From positions 1 to 16,630 of the forward strand of contig JAKASH010000011.1 of NCBI GenBank assembly GCA_021828225.1: a stretch of DNA of 16,630 bases, written 5' to 3'. The stretch is from Acidobacteriota bacterium. GTDB lineage: Bacteria; Acidobacteriota; Terriglobia; UBA7540. The position numbers and the translations under genes were made by a program. The notes under the pieces were generated by a model that made no database searches, was not told the DNA's origin, and saw nothing but the letters and a program-made list of their open reading frames with translations. Of the stretch, positions 1 to 7,780 are shown piece by piece (the first letter of the stretch is position 1; every line of letters begins with the position of its first letter).

Positions 1-78
1 CTGAGCTGCCGCGCCAGCCTTTTCTTCTATTTGCAGCGTCGGGAACTGATATACAAGGAGTCATTCAGCAGAGGCTGA

Positions 79-387
79 TTACCGCAGCCCAACACCGTCC
101 ACCGAAACGGGGTAACTCCACTCCGCAATGGTTTTTGGCAGATATTCGAGCAGCAGGCCGCCGGACACGAGCACTGGTACGCAACGCCACGCGGCCGGCG
201 CGTCGACGAAGCGGAAGGTGCCCTGCTGGCTTATCTCCTTGAACCCTTTCGCGATGCGCGGAGCGCGCTGGAGGTCGGTTGCGGCACCGGACACTTTACG
301 CAATGGTTGAATGCGCGAGGTCGCACCGCGACAGGATTCGATCGCTCGCCGGCGATGCTCAGTGAAGCACGCCATCGCTTTCCTTGA
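79..387 (+). pseudogene. SAM-dependent methyltransferase, N-terminal fragment
   Basis: The open frame reads FWQIFEQQAAGHEHWY, then a TPRGRRVDEAE stretch, then SALEVGCGTGHFTQWL, then a second-strand-like TGFDRSPAMLSEARHRFP, and stops at 385-387. LEVGCGTG is the class I methyltransferase motif I that binds S-adenosylmethionine, and FDRSPAML is the acidic motif II region. The remaining half (motifs III and IV and the C-terminus) is absent. No ATG lies in frame before the homology; the only ATG nearby (128) is in another frame. I read this as a remnant truncated at its 3' end and probably at its 5' end. The break near 387 lies just before the stop of the minus-strand ubiD (446), so it may mark the edge of an inserted block. 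Family is confident; substrate unknown. Confidence 0.7.
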
Positions 388-445
388 ATACCCATTATCC
401 TGGGTAACTCTAATAAGACGGATTGTAGAGATCGCCTACCGCGCC

Positions 446-1903
446 TTATTTAATTCCATACTTAACCCAACGCTTGCGCACGTGATTCATCGTTTCGTCA
501 TCAGGATAAGCCAGCGGGGCGAAGTTAAAACCAAACCACTGTTCCGTCTTCGGATTGTCAAATGGTTTGGTGGCATCAATCAGCAACCTCTCACCCTTGT
601 TGACCGCGGCGGCAATCCGGTCTTTCGGATGGACCACTGGGTCGAGGTAACTCACCCATCCGGGGTAAGTTACAAGGTCTTTCGATGGTCGAACACGATA
701 GGCAAAAGCCCACATGATCTTGTTCAAGTCGTAGATATCGACGTCCTCATCAACAACCATAATGTTCTTGCCGATCATGTTCGAAAACCCGGAACTCCAA
801 ATGTTCGCCGCCACCTGATGCACCTGTCCGTAATAGCTGTTGTCGATTTGGACAAATACATTCGCCCAGGCCGTACTCTTATCCACATTGACTCCGGTGA
901 TGCCGGTCATCCTTTCCTCCAGCAAATCCCACATAGCGGCACTGTGGTTAACGGAACTAACGATATGATCTTCGTTGATCGGCATGCCTTCCAGTGTCCC
1001 CTGAAGTATTGGGTCCTTCCGGCATGTTATGCATTTGACCTCAAAGACGGGACGCTTTCCCGGAATAGAGCAGTAATACCCGGTGTATTCGCCGAATGGT
1101 CCCTCGTCGCGAAAAGTGCTGAAATCTGAGGAAACCTCCCCTTCCAAAATGATCTCGCAGGCAGCGGGCACGTAGAGATCGCTGGTTTCGCACTTCACCA
1201 GTTCGACGGGTTTTTGCCTGAGCGCCCCCATAACATCATATTCGCAGATTCCCGGCGGTACGGGGGCACACGCCACCGCCGGAAGCACCGGGTCCCATCC
1301 AATGGCAACGGCAATCGGCAAATTCTGTCCCGCTTTTTTGTGCTCTCGCCAGTGCCTCCAGATGTGTTGGCCGGTGGCGATAGTCATTCCAGTATGGTTG
1401 CGATCATGAATCATCTGGCGGTATAAGCCGACGTTCATCCATTCGGCGTCGACACCTTGAGTCACCACGCCGTCGAATGTTCCGATGTAGCGGCCCCCGT
1501 CCAGCTTGTGCCATTTCGGCACTGGAAATTGATAAAGGTCTACGTCGTTTCCCTTCACAATAATTTCCTTACACGGGCCGGAATCAACGATGACCGGCTT
1601 GACCAGCTTTCTAGTCCTTTCGCGCCACACTTTGATCAAAACCGGGTATGGCGTATCTTTTGGCAACCCTAACATCAGAGCCACCCGGCTATATGTTCCC
1701 AAAGAAGCGGAAAACATCTTTCTCCCGATCGTCTGCTCGTGATCTTTCACGTTCTCAAATAGAAGCGCCGGCCCGCCTCGATCCAAATTCTCTTGCACAA
1801 CTCCACCCACCTCGAGGTCCCAATCGACCTTCTCAGTCACTCGCGCAAGCTCGCCCTCTTTTTCAAGAGTCTCAATCCAGTCGCGCAAATCGCGGTAAGC
1901 CAT
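446..1903 (-). CDS. ubiD: UbiD-family prenylated-FMN-dependent decarboxylase
   Basis: A 485-residue protein of the usual UbiD length. It should catalyse reversible (de)carboxylation of an aromatic or alpha,beta-unsaturated acid with prenylated FMN supplied by UbiX. The residues fit the family: NVGLYR at 157-162 gives N157 and R162, H180 lies 23 residues after N157, and E267 and E272 sit in DEGPFGEYTGYY. This reproduces the N168, R173, H191, E277 and E282 spacing of fungal Fdc1. E234 in VELVK is a likely further metal ligand. The start is the ATG at 1901-1903, behind GGGAGGAC at 1908-1915; a longer frame upstream lacks homology. It lies 49 bp after the MenB-like crotonase and is probably cotranscribed with it. 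The substrate cannot be read from sequence; phenolic acid or polycyclic aromatic acid decarboxylase are both possible. Confidence 0.93.
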   Translation of the reverse strand: MAYRDLRDWIETLEKEGELARVTEKVDWDLEVGGVVQENLDRGGPALLFENVKDHEQTIGRKMFSASLGTYSRVALMLGLPKDTPYPVLIKVWRERTRKLVKPVIVDSGPCKEIIVKGNDVDLYQFPVPKWHKLDGGRYIGTFDGVVTQGVDAEWMNVGLYRQMIHDRNHTGMTIATGQHIWRHWREHKKAGQNLPIAVAIGWDPVLPAVACAPVPPGICEYDVMGALRQKPVELVKCETSDLYVPAACEIILEGEVSSDFSTFRDEGPFGEYTGYYCSIPGKRPVFEVKCITCRKDPILQGTLEGMPINEDHIVSSVNHSAAMWDLLEERMTGITGVNVDKSTAWANVFVQIDNSYYGQVHQVAANIWSSGFSNMIGKNIMVVDEDVDIYDLNKIMWAFAYRVRPSKDLVTYPGWVSYLDPVVHPKDRIAAAVNKGERLLIDATKPFDNPKTEQWFGFNFAPLAYPDDETMNHVRKRWVKYGIK

Positions 1904-1952
1904 GAGTGTCCTCCCGTTCAAACAACAACCTGCATTGGCCACAACCACACGT

Positions 1953-2723
1953 TCAGGTGCTTTTCTTTTCCTTTCTTTTCCGGGAAAACATGTCCTTGTA
2001 GTGTTTGGCTTCTTCTGATCCCCAGAATGTTCTTACAGCCGCCGTGGACATCGTCTCAAACCCAGATATATGGTCGGTGTCGGCATTGAATGCATGTTTG
2101 AGGAAGCGTATAGCGTACGGGCTTAGTTCCTTAATCTCGTTACACCACTTTTCAACCTCGGCATCCAATTGGGCAAGAGGCACCACTTTGTTTACGAGCC
2201 CCATTTCTAATGCTTCGTGAGCAGTATATGTTCTGCAGAAGAACCACATCTCTCTTGCTTTCTTTTCGCCTACAATCCTCGCAAGATAAGCAGCACCAAA
2301 CCCCGCATCGAAGCTCCCGACCCTCGGACCTGCCTGCCCGAACTTGGCGGTATCCGCGGCTATCGAAACGTCACAAATAATGTGAAGGATATGCCCGCCA
2401 CCTATGGCCCATCCATTAACTGCTGCTATTACGGGCTTACTAACCGCTCTTAGCATGTTGTGGGCCTTCGTATGCCAATAGTCCATCTCTCTGCTATAGC
2501 CGCCGTCCTTCGACTCTTGAAGATCTCCGCCAGAACAGAATGCCTTGTCTCCGGCGCCTCGCAACACGATGACTCTGATGTCAGAATCTAACTCAGCATC
2601 TTCAAGTGCGGAAGAGAGCTCTTGTAAAGTGTGAGTGGTGAATGCATTGTAGGCCTCCGGACGATTGATAATGACCTTCGCGATGCCATCTTCTTTTGTG
2701 TAAGTTAGATCCTTAAAGTCCAT
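1953..2723 (-). CDS. MenB/BadI-like crotonase-family enzyme
   Basis: A 256-residue crotonase closest in motif to 1,4-dihydroxy-2-naphthoyl-CoA synthase (MenB) and 2-ketocyclohexanecarboxyl-CoA hydrolase (BadI). AFCSGGD (61-67) and GWAIGGGH (104-111) form the oxyanion hole and CoA site. FGQAGPRVGSFDAGFG (128-143) and KKAREMWFFCRTYTA match MenB closely. With a constant offset of 24 from E. coli MenB, the bicarbonate-site residues Q154, G156 and W184 are present as Q130, G132 and W160, and S161 and D163 as S137 and D139. The catalytic Y258 is replaced by W234 (TFWGSEE), so ordinary DHNA-CoA synthesis is doubtful. No other men gene is nearby. Ring-opening hydrolysis of a cyclic beta-keto acyl-CoA is the likelier role. 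The start is set by GGGAGGAC at 2728-2735. Its GC content is the lowest of the genes sampled. Confidence 0.88.
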   Translation of the reverse strand: MDFKDLTYTKEDGIAKVIINRPEAYNAFTTHTLQELSSALEDAELDSDIRVIVLRGAGDKAFCSGGDLQESKDGGYSREMDYWHTKAHNMLRAVSKPVIAAVNGWAIGGGHILHIICDVSIAADTAKFGQAGPRVGSFDAGFGAAYLARIVGEKKAREMWFFCRTYTAHEALEMGLVNKVVPLAQLDAEVEKWCNEIKELSPYAIRFLKHAFNADTDHISGFETMSTAAVRTFWGSEEAKHYKDMFSRKRKEKKST

Positions 2724-2727
2724 CGTT

Positions 2728-2735
2728 GTCCTCCC
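2728..2735 (-). promoter_or_regulatory. Shine-Dalgarno site of the crotonase gene
   Basis: Read on the minus strand this is GGGAGGAC, four bases before the ATG at 2721-2723. The identical eight bases precede ubiD (1908-1915, four bases before its ATG). The shared leader supports both start choices and a common origin for the two genes. Confidence 0.7.
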
Positions 2736-2891
2736 TTATACATGCTAGGTAAATTGCGGCCGTACGGCGGACAAAGGCGAGCAGCGCTGTGCAAGCTTCA
2801 GCATTCTGGCCGATGCAGTTGCGTGCAGCCATCGGGCTAGACACGTGTTCACCGCTAAGTTGCGGGTGGGCGCAGATGGCTGATTAGCGAA

Positions 2892-2942
2892 GAGCCTCTG
2901 TCTTGCGCGCGGTCGTGAGCATGCGCATCGCGCCAGAGGCTC
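2892..2942. terminator. Inverted repeat after the hyuB-like gene, possible terminator
   Basis: GAGCCTCTG (2892-2900) and CAGAGGCTC (2934-2942) are perfectly complementary 9-base arms with a 33-base loop, 16 bases past the hyuB-like stop codon. There is no T-run after it on the minus strand, so a rho-independent terminator is uncertain; it could be an RNA-stabilising stem. The rest of the 234-bp gap (2724-2957) shows no gene I recognise, and should hold any separate promoter for the crotonase-ubiD pair. Confidence 0.35.
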
Positions 2943-2957
2943 CATTGCAGTCTGTTC

Positions 2958-5306
2958 TTAGTCCCAAGTGAGGCTATAGCTTTGCAAAATCGGGGTGCCC
3001 GGCGGAGTGGCCTCAACCTCAACCTGGGTACCACAGCCGGGGCAGTAAAATTCCCGGAAGACGCAGCGCTGACGGTCGTAACCCCAACGTCCGGGAAGAA
3101 TTGTTTGCGGGTCACGGTCGTACACCAGGCAGTAAAGCTTAAAGTTTTCCCGGGCCTCACAGTAAGCAAAGCCACACCGCTGACATACGGCCACGGCCTT
3201 TCCCTTGTCATCCTCCACGATGTTAACGTATGGAGTAAGGGGGAAGAGCAGACGTTGCACGTTCACCTCTTTGAGGGCATACAGTTCCCGCTTGGGCAAC
3301 ATTTCCTCGGCTTCCGTCTGCTCTCTAAAGCCGGGGCAAAAGGAGGTCGTCTCGTCCAAAAACTCCAACACCTCCTTTGGCAGCTCCCTTCTTTTCCTCC
3401 TTGCCACCATCTCGGCAAGGTACTCCTTGGCGGGAACCCCCTGACGTAGTCTCTCCTTTCTCTTTTGTGCTCGCAGCTCTTCCGTGCGTTTATAGTCAAC
3501 GGCCAGGGTCTTGGAATCGATTACTGCTCCGTAGACCGTTTGCGCAGTATCAATAGTTGTCAGCTTATTCTCTATATCCTGTGCAACCAGAGTGGGATCC
3601 CTGTCCAAGGGATCGCCTAGACCAGCTCCACCAGGAGCCATGGTGATGATGATGTCTCCTGACCTCATCTGCCTCGTTGCCACATTAGGTGACCCAGCAA
3701 TATAGTTCCCCTCTAAACACTCTCTTACCTCTTCCGCTGCGTAGGGTATTGGTCCTCCCTGCTCCGCCTTCTGATAAAAGTCCGTGTCTACCATCTCATC
3801 GGCAAAAGAAGCTGCGGCCGGGTACCCTCCAAAGAGACCTTGATTTACTGGAAACTTCCCACCTGTACCCAGATGGCAAGGAAAGTGTTGGTCGCTGCCA
3901 TGGGTAACAATCACCGCCGAGAGGGCGGTTCCTCCCCGCTGCTGACCGAAGCCACCAGAGTCGGGACGGTGCCTCTGACTGAGTACGAGGATGGGGATGA
4001 TCATCTCCTCCCCTTCGGTATCGGGGATGTATGTCCAGGGGTTCCAGATGGTAACAGAGCTGTCATGGCCGTCTTTCCCTATTCTGCCCCCGCCTCCTTG
4101 GGCACAGGCAGCAGACATGTAAAAGTTGCCAAAGACCCGGCCGAACTGGTCTATTCCTCCGGTAGTAATGCCGTTGACTGTCGCGGCAGCTGCCTGCACG
4201 TCTTGCGGGTTACCAGAGGCATAGTAGGCTCGACTCAGGGCTTCGGTAACATTGTTACAAAAGGTACTGCCGATACCGACCGTGGCATAGCCGACGCTCT
4301 GTTTTTCATCCGCATTGAGCCTTGAGCCAAAGGGGACCTCAGACCTCACAACATGGCTAATGCCTGAATTCCACCGGGCATCGTAAAGCATCTCCGTGAG
4401 CAGGCTGTAGAAGATCGTGGCTTCAACCGCGGGGAAATAGGCATTGTTAAAGCCCGGTTTTTGCGGGGAAACCACCGGCACCCGCATGATAAGCTCCCCG
4501 CCTTTGGTTACCTCCATATCCAGTTGGATTACTGCCAATACCTCCTGCCCCGCTCCCAGCGCATCACTGTACATGCGCGAGCGGTATATTCCCGGCCGCA
4601 AACCTGTGATCTTGGCCCGGGCCTGTTCCTCGGCATCCTTAACCAACTGGCGGGTGGCGGCCTTGAAGAAGTCAAGCCCGAACTCCTCGATCAGACCCGG
4701 CAGCCGCTGACGTACCCTTTCATTGCCCGCGATCCGCGCCCTGATGTCCAACTCCATTCCCAGGGGGGCGCGAACCCCGCGCAGGGCCATGTTGAACATA
4801 TCCCGGCGCATGGTCCCCTTTTCCACTAGCTTGACCGCAGGGAAGCGCAGGCCATCATGCCACGCCTCCTTGGCGCTTGGACACATGCCGCCGGGCTCTA
4901 TCCCTCCGGTCTCGCTGGTGTGGGAGAGGGCGGCGATCCACCCGAGATGTTCATCCTTATAGAAAAACGGGGCAATGATGCCCGTATCCGGTACGTGCAT
5001 CCCGGCGATGTAGGCATCGTTGTTAATGAACTGGTCACCATCGTAGATGCCTATATCTTCTGCGTACCTATTCTCTGTCATGTAGCGAATGCAGCGGGTG
5101 ACGTTCATGACATGCATCAGTATCCCGCAGGCTACATGCGCCGCTTCCCCTTCTGGCAAGTAAAACCCTTCCAGTACCTCTCCTGATTCTCGAGTAATAG
5201 TGGAGCCAGAGAGGTACCTGATGACCTCTTTACCCTCGTTGAGGATCTGATCGAGGTTGTTGTAGAAGATCTCGTACCGTACCGGATCCAGTCTGGCCTC
5301 TGTCAT
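2958..5306 (-). CDS. HyuB/acetone carboxylase alpha-type subunit fused to a gamma-type zinc domain
   Basis: A 782-residue protein. Residues 1 to about 600 are a hydantoinase B/acetone carboxylase alpha domain (YEIFYNNLDQ near the N-terminus, HTSETGG at 129-135, GGGGRIGKDG, RGGTALSAV, MAPGGAGLGDPLDRDP). H129 and E132 sit where acetone carboxylase alpha has Mn ligands of the H-x-x-D type. A charged linker rich in Arg and Lys (about 615-700) leads to a C-terminal domain of about 80 residues resembling the acetone carboxylase gamma subunit. It has C708-x-x-C711 and C755-x-x-C758 and the phrase CEARENFKLYCLVYDRDP. In characterised acetone carboxylase the gamma chain is a separate zinc-binding protein, so this is a fusion. 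The start ATG overlaps the hyuA-like stop by four bases (ATGA). Likely role: ATP-dependent carboxylation of a ketone, or hydantoin/oxoproline-type hydrolysis. The gamma domain favours carboxylation. Confidence 0.9.
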   Translation of the reverse strand: MTEARLDPVRYEIFYNNLDQILNEGKEVIRYLSGSTITRESGEVLEGFYLPEGEAAHVACGILMHVMNVTRCIRYMTENRYAEDIGIYDGDQFINNDAYIAGMHVPDTGIIAPFFYKDEHLGWIAALSHTSETGGIEPGGMCPSAKEAWHDGLRFPAVKLVEKGTMRRDMFNMALRGVRAPLGMELDIRARIAGNERVRQRLPGLIEEFGLDFFKAATRQLVKDAEEQARAKITGLRPGIYRSRMYSDALGAGQEVLAVIQLDMEVTKGGELIMRVPVVSPQKPGFNNAYFPAVEATIFYSLLTEMLYDARWNSGISHVVRSEVPFGSRLNADEKQSVGYATVGIGSTFCNNVTEALSRAYYASGNPQDVQAAAATVNGITTGGIDQFGRVFGNFYMSAACAQGGGGRIGKDGHDSSVTIWNPWTYIPDTEGEEMIIPILVLSQRHRPDSGGFGQQRGGTALSAVIVTHGSDQHFPCHLGTGGKFPVNQGLFGGYPAAASFADEMVDTDFYQKAEQGGPIPYAAEEVRECLEGNYIAGSPNVATRQMRSGDIIITMAPGGAGLGDPLDRDPTLVAQDIENKLTTIDTAQTVYGAVIDSKTLAVDYKRTEELRAQKRKERLRQGVPAKEYLAEMVARRKRRELPKEVLEFLDETTSFCPGFREQTEAEEMLPKRELYALKEVNVQRLLFPLTPYVNIVEDDKGKAVAVCQRCGFAYCEARENFKLYCLVYDRDPQTILPGRWGYDRQRCVFREFYCPGCGTQVEVEATPPGTPILQSYSLTWD

Positions 5307-7507
5307 CTCTCCTCCATCGCCATATTGAGGTACTCATCCACCGTCAACGCACATCCTGGTGAAACAACAAGCGTGGTGTCTGTTCCCTCGACAATGGCTG
5401 GACCCTCAACCACATTGCCGACTCGCAACCTTTCCATGCTGTATATTGGCGACCCCATCCACGTGCCATGAAAATAGACTTCCCGCTCCCCCTTGAGCGC
5501 CGCTTTAGGATCCCTACCCACGTATTCGCGCTTGACGATGACCGGTTTGGGAACAGCTGCAGAGGCGACGAGGGCGCTGGACACGATCTCCACACCTCCA
5601 GCAGGGAGCATGGCCTCTCTGGTGTATGTCGTTAGATAGGCCTCTTCAAAGGCACGGATAATGGCCCGCAAATCTTCTACCGAACCGATGCGGTTGGTGG
5701 AGATGGGGCACCTAATCTCCCACAACTGGCCACCGTACCGAGCCAGAAGCTCGTACTTCTTGGTCACCTCGCGGGGCAGGAAACCCTCAGCCTCCATATC
5801 GGCGCCGGCCTTGCGCTCCAGCTCGCCGTACATGGCGTTGAACCTTTCGATGGCTGCTGAAGAGATCTGCTCCAGGGAAGTGAGCTGCTCGAGGTTAAAC
5901 CGCAGCCTGACTTTGTCGTAGGGAAGGTTGGCGAGGAGAATAAAAGGGGAGGCTTCATAACGGTGGCGCACATCTGCTGTCGAAGCACCAAAGGCGGAAA
6001 ACACCGCCGCATAAGGGCAGACGATCACCTTGGCAAATCCCAAGCCCGCTGAGTAACCAGCACAGTGGGTTGGACCGGCGCCGCCGAACGCAAAGAGGAG
6101 ATAGTCCTTGGGGTCAATCCCCTTGGTGGCCATAGTGGTGCTGAGGATTGCCTGCATTTTGCCATCGATGATTTGGCAGATCCCTTCCGCGGCGGCGAAC
6201 ACGCTCATTCCGAGAGGATCGGCAATCTTCTCCTTGATGGCGGCTACCGCTTTTTCCCGGTCGAGCTTCCTCTTACCTCCCCAGAAGTACTCGGGATCGA
6301 TCCGACCCATGACTACGTCGGCATCGGTCACGGTGGGTTCGGTGCCGCCCAGACCGTAGCACGCAGGTCCCGGTGCCGCTCCGGCGCTCTCCGGTCCTAC
6401 CATCAGGCTGCGGGTAACCTGATCAACCCGGGCGATGGTTCCTCCGCCTGCCCCGATGGTGACGATCTCGCGCATGGGGTTAGCGATCTCAAATCTCCCG
6501 ACGACCGGCTCACGCAAGAATTCCTCTCCCCGCGCCGAAGAGATGCTCACGTCAAAGCTGGTGCCGCCAACGTCGCTGCCAACGGCATTTTTGTACCCAT
6601 ACAGAGCCTTGAGATAATCCACCCCGGTTAGACCGCCCACAGGTCCCGAATGGAGAGTGGTGGCAGGCTCCACCACTTCGGATCGGGCCAGTCCGCCCAC
6701 TGCCTGCATCACCAGGAGCGGACGGGTGTAGCCCTGCTCTTTAAGCCCACCGCTGATCTCTTTCAAAAGCGCCCGCAGCGCCCTGCCGATATAGAGATCG
6801 ATAATGGTGCTCATCGTGCGGGGGTAGTCCCTGATGATTGGCGCAACCTCTGAAGATATCGACACCGGCAGGCCAACCGCCATCTCCCGTATGATCTCTC
6901 TTACCCGCTGCTCGTGGCGAGGATTGAGAAAAGACCACAGCAGAGCCACCGCGATCCCTTCCACCTCCTCGGCAAGCAGCTTCCTTACGGCTTGTCGCAC
7001 ATCTTCTTCTCGCAGCGGGATCACTACCTGGCCCTTACAGTCCAATCGTTCTATCACTCCCTCAATCCGCTTGCGGGGAATAATAGGGGCCGGCTTATCG
7101 GCCGCCACGATATGCATCGCCTCCCTGCGCGTGAGGCCCGCCGCCCGCAGGCGCATGATAAGAGTTCGGTCCTCGTGCCCTTTGGTTGTGATTAGACCCA
7201 GTTTGGGGGCGCCCATCCCGGTGACAACCACATTGGTGCCGACGGTGGTCCCGTAGCCGATCACATCCGCCCGGGCTACTACATCCTGTAACGATGTGCC
7301 TAGCTTCTCAGCGCCGTCCTGGATGCAGCCAAAAAAACAGTCCTGGAGCCGCTGGGGAGTGGTGAAAGCCTTGCCCCGCACGAAGGTCCCGTCGGGACTC
7401 ACAATGACGGCGTCAGAAAAAGTCCCACCCGTATCTACATATATAATGTATTTCCCCGCACCACTTCTCTGCTTCTGCGTGGAATCCATATTACCCGGAA
7501 TTTCCAT
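5303..7507 (-). CDS. HyuA/acetone or acetophenone carboxylase beta-type ATPase subunit
   Basis: About 734 residues of the hydantoinase A/oxoprolinase family. The ASKHA-fold ATP-binding motifs are visible: phosphate-1 VDTGGTFSD (24-32), GYGTTVGTNVVV (84-95), HSGPVGGLTG, phosphate-2 GSDVGGTSFDVS (310-321) and FGGAGPTHCAGY (474-485). In acetone and acetophenone carboxylases this subunit activates substrate and bicarbonate by ATP-dependent phosphorylation. It is followed with a 4-base overlap by the HyuB-gamma fusion, so the two should be translated together as one enzyme. The start is uncertain: ATG at 7505-7507 (chosen), ATG at 7487-7489 and TTG at 7544-7546 are all in frame, and none has a strong ribosome site. 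The substrate is not evident; the gamma domain next door argues for a ketone carboxylase over a plain hydantoinase or oxoprolinase. Confidence 0.9.
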   Translation of the reverse strand: MEIPGNMDSTQKQRSGAGKYIIYVDTGGTFSDAVIVSPDGTFVRGKAFTTPQRLQDCFFGCIQDGAEKLGTSLQDVVARADVIGYGTTVGTNVVVTGMGAPKLGLITTKGHEDRTLIMRLRAAGLTRREAMHIVAADKPAPIIPRKRIEGVIERLDCKGQVVIPLREEDVRQAVRKLLAEEVEGIAVALLWSFLNPRHEQRVREIIREMAVGLPVSISSEVAPIIRDYPRTMSTIIDLYIGRALRALLKEISGGLKEQGYTRPLLVMQAVGGLARSEVVEPATTLHSGPVGGLTGVDYLKALYGYKNAVGSDVGGTSFDVSISSARGEEFLREPVVGRFEIANPMREIVTIGAGGGTIARVDQVTRSLMVGPESAGAAPGPACYGLGGTEPTVTDADVVMGRIDPEYFWGGKRKLDREKAVAAIKEKIADPLGMSVFAAAEGICQIIDGKMQAILSTTMATKGIDPKDYLLFAFGGAGPTHCAGYSAGLGFAKVIVCPYAAVFSAFGASTADVRHRYEASPFILLANLPYDKVRLRFNLEQLTSLEQISSAAIERFNAMYGELERKAGADMEAEGFLPREVTKKYELLARYGGQLWEIRCPISTNRIGSVEDLRAIIRAFEEAYLTTYTREAMLPAGGVEIVSSALVASAAVPKPVIVKREYVGRDPKAALKGEREVYFHGTWMGSPIYSMERLRVGNVVEGPAIVEGTDTTLVVSPGCALTVDEYLNMAMEER

Positions 7508-7780
7508 TTTGAAATCCCAATTCAGCAAGCACCGGGCATTCTGCAAACGCGAATTTCCTGCCCCGACTCTCTAGTCGTGCTCATTTCGGACCGGTTGACT
7601 TCTGCGGCAAGACCTAAGTGTTGCCGAAGGAGACAGCCAATTTGTGACGAAGCGAACCAGTTTCACAGAACGCCTCCCGTCAACGGGCGTTGGCCCAAAA
7701 GCTTTTGCAAAAAACGTTCCGATGGTCTCGCAACCCCCAGGGGGATGGTGCCGGGGCTGGATCGCGTTTGCAGCTTGAAG

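Noticed and set aside
311..1129. 272-codon plus-strand open frame
   Set aside because: Antisense to the C-terminal half of ubiD and without own homology.
1953..2723. Calling this gene menB of menaquinone synthesis
   Set aside because: Motifs are close, but the catalytic Tyr258 is Trp and no other men gene is near; neighbours are catabolic.
7660..7760. CCCGT/ACGGG and CCCCC/GGGGG self-complementary strings as terminators
   Set aside because: Loops of one or two bases are too short to fold, and no T-run follows.
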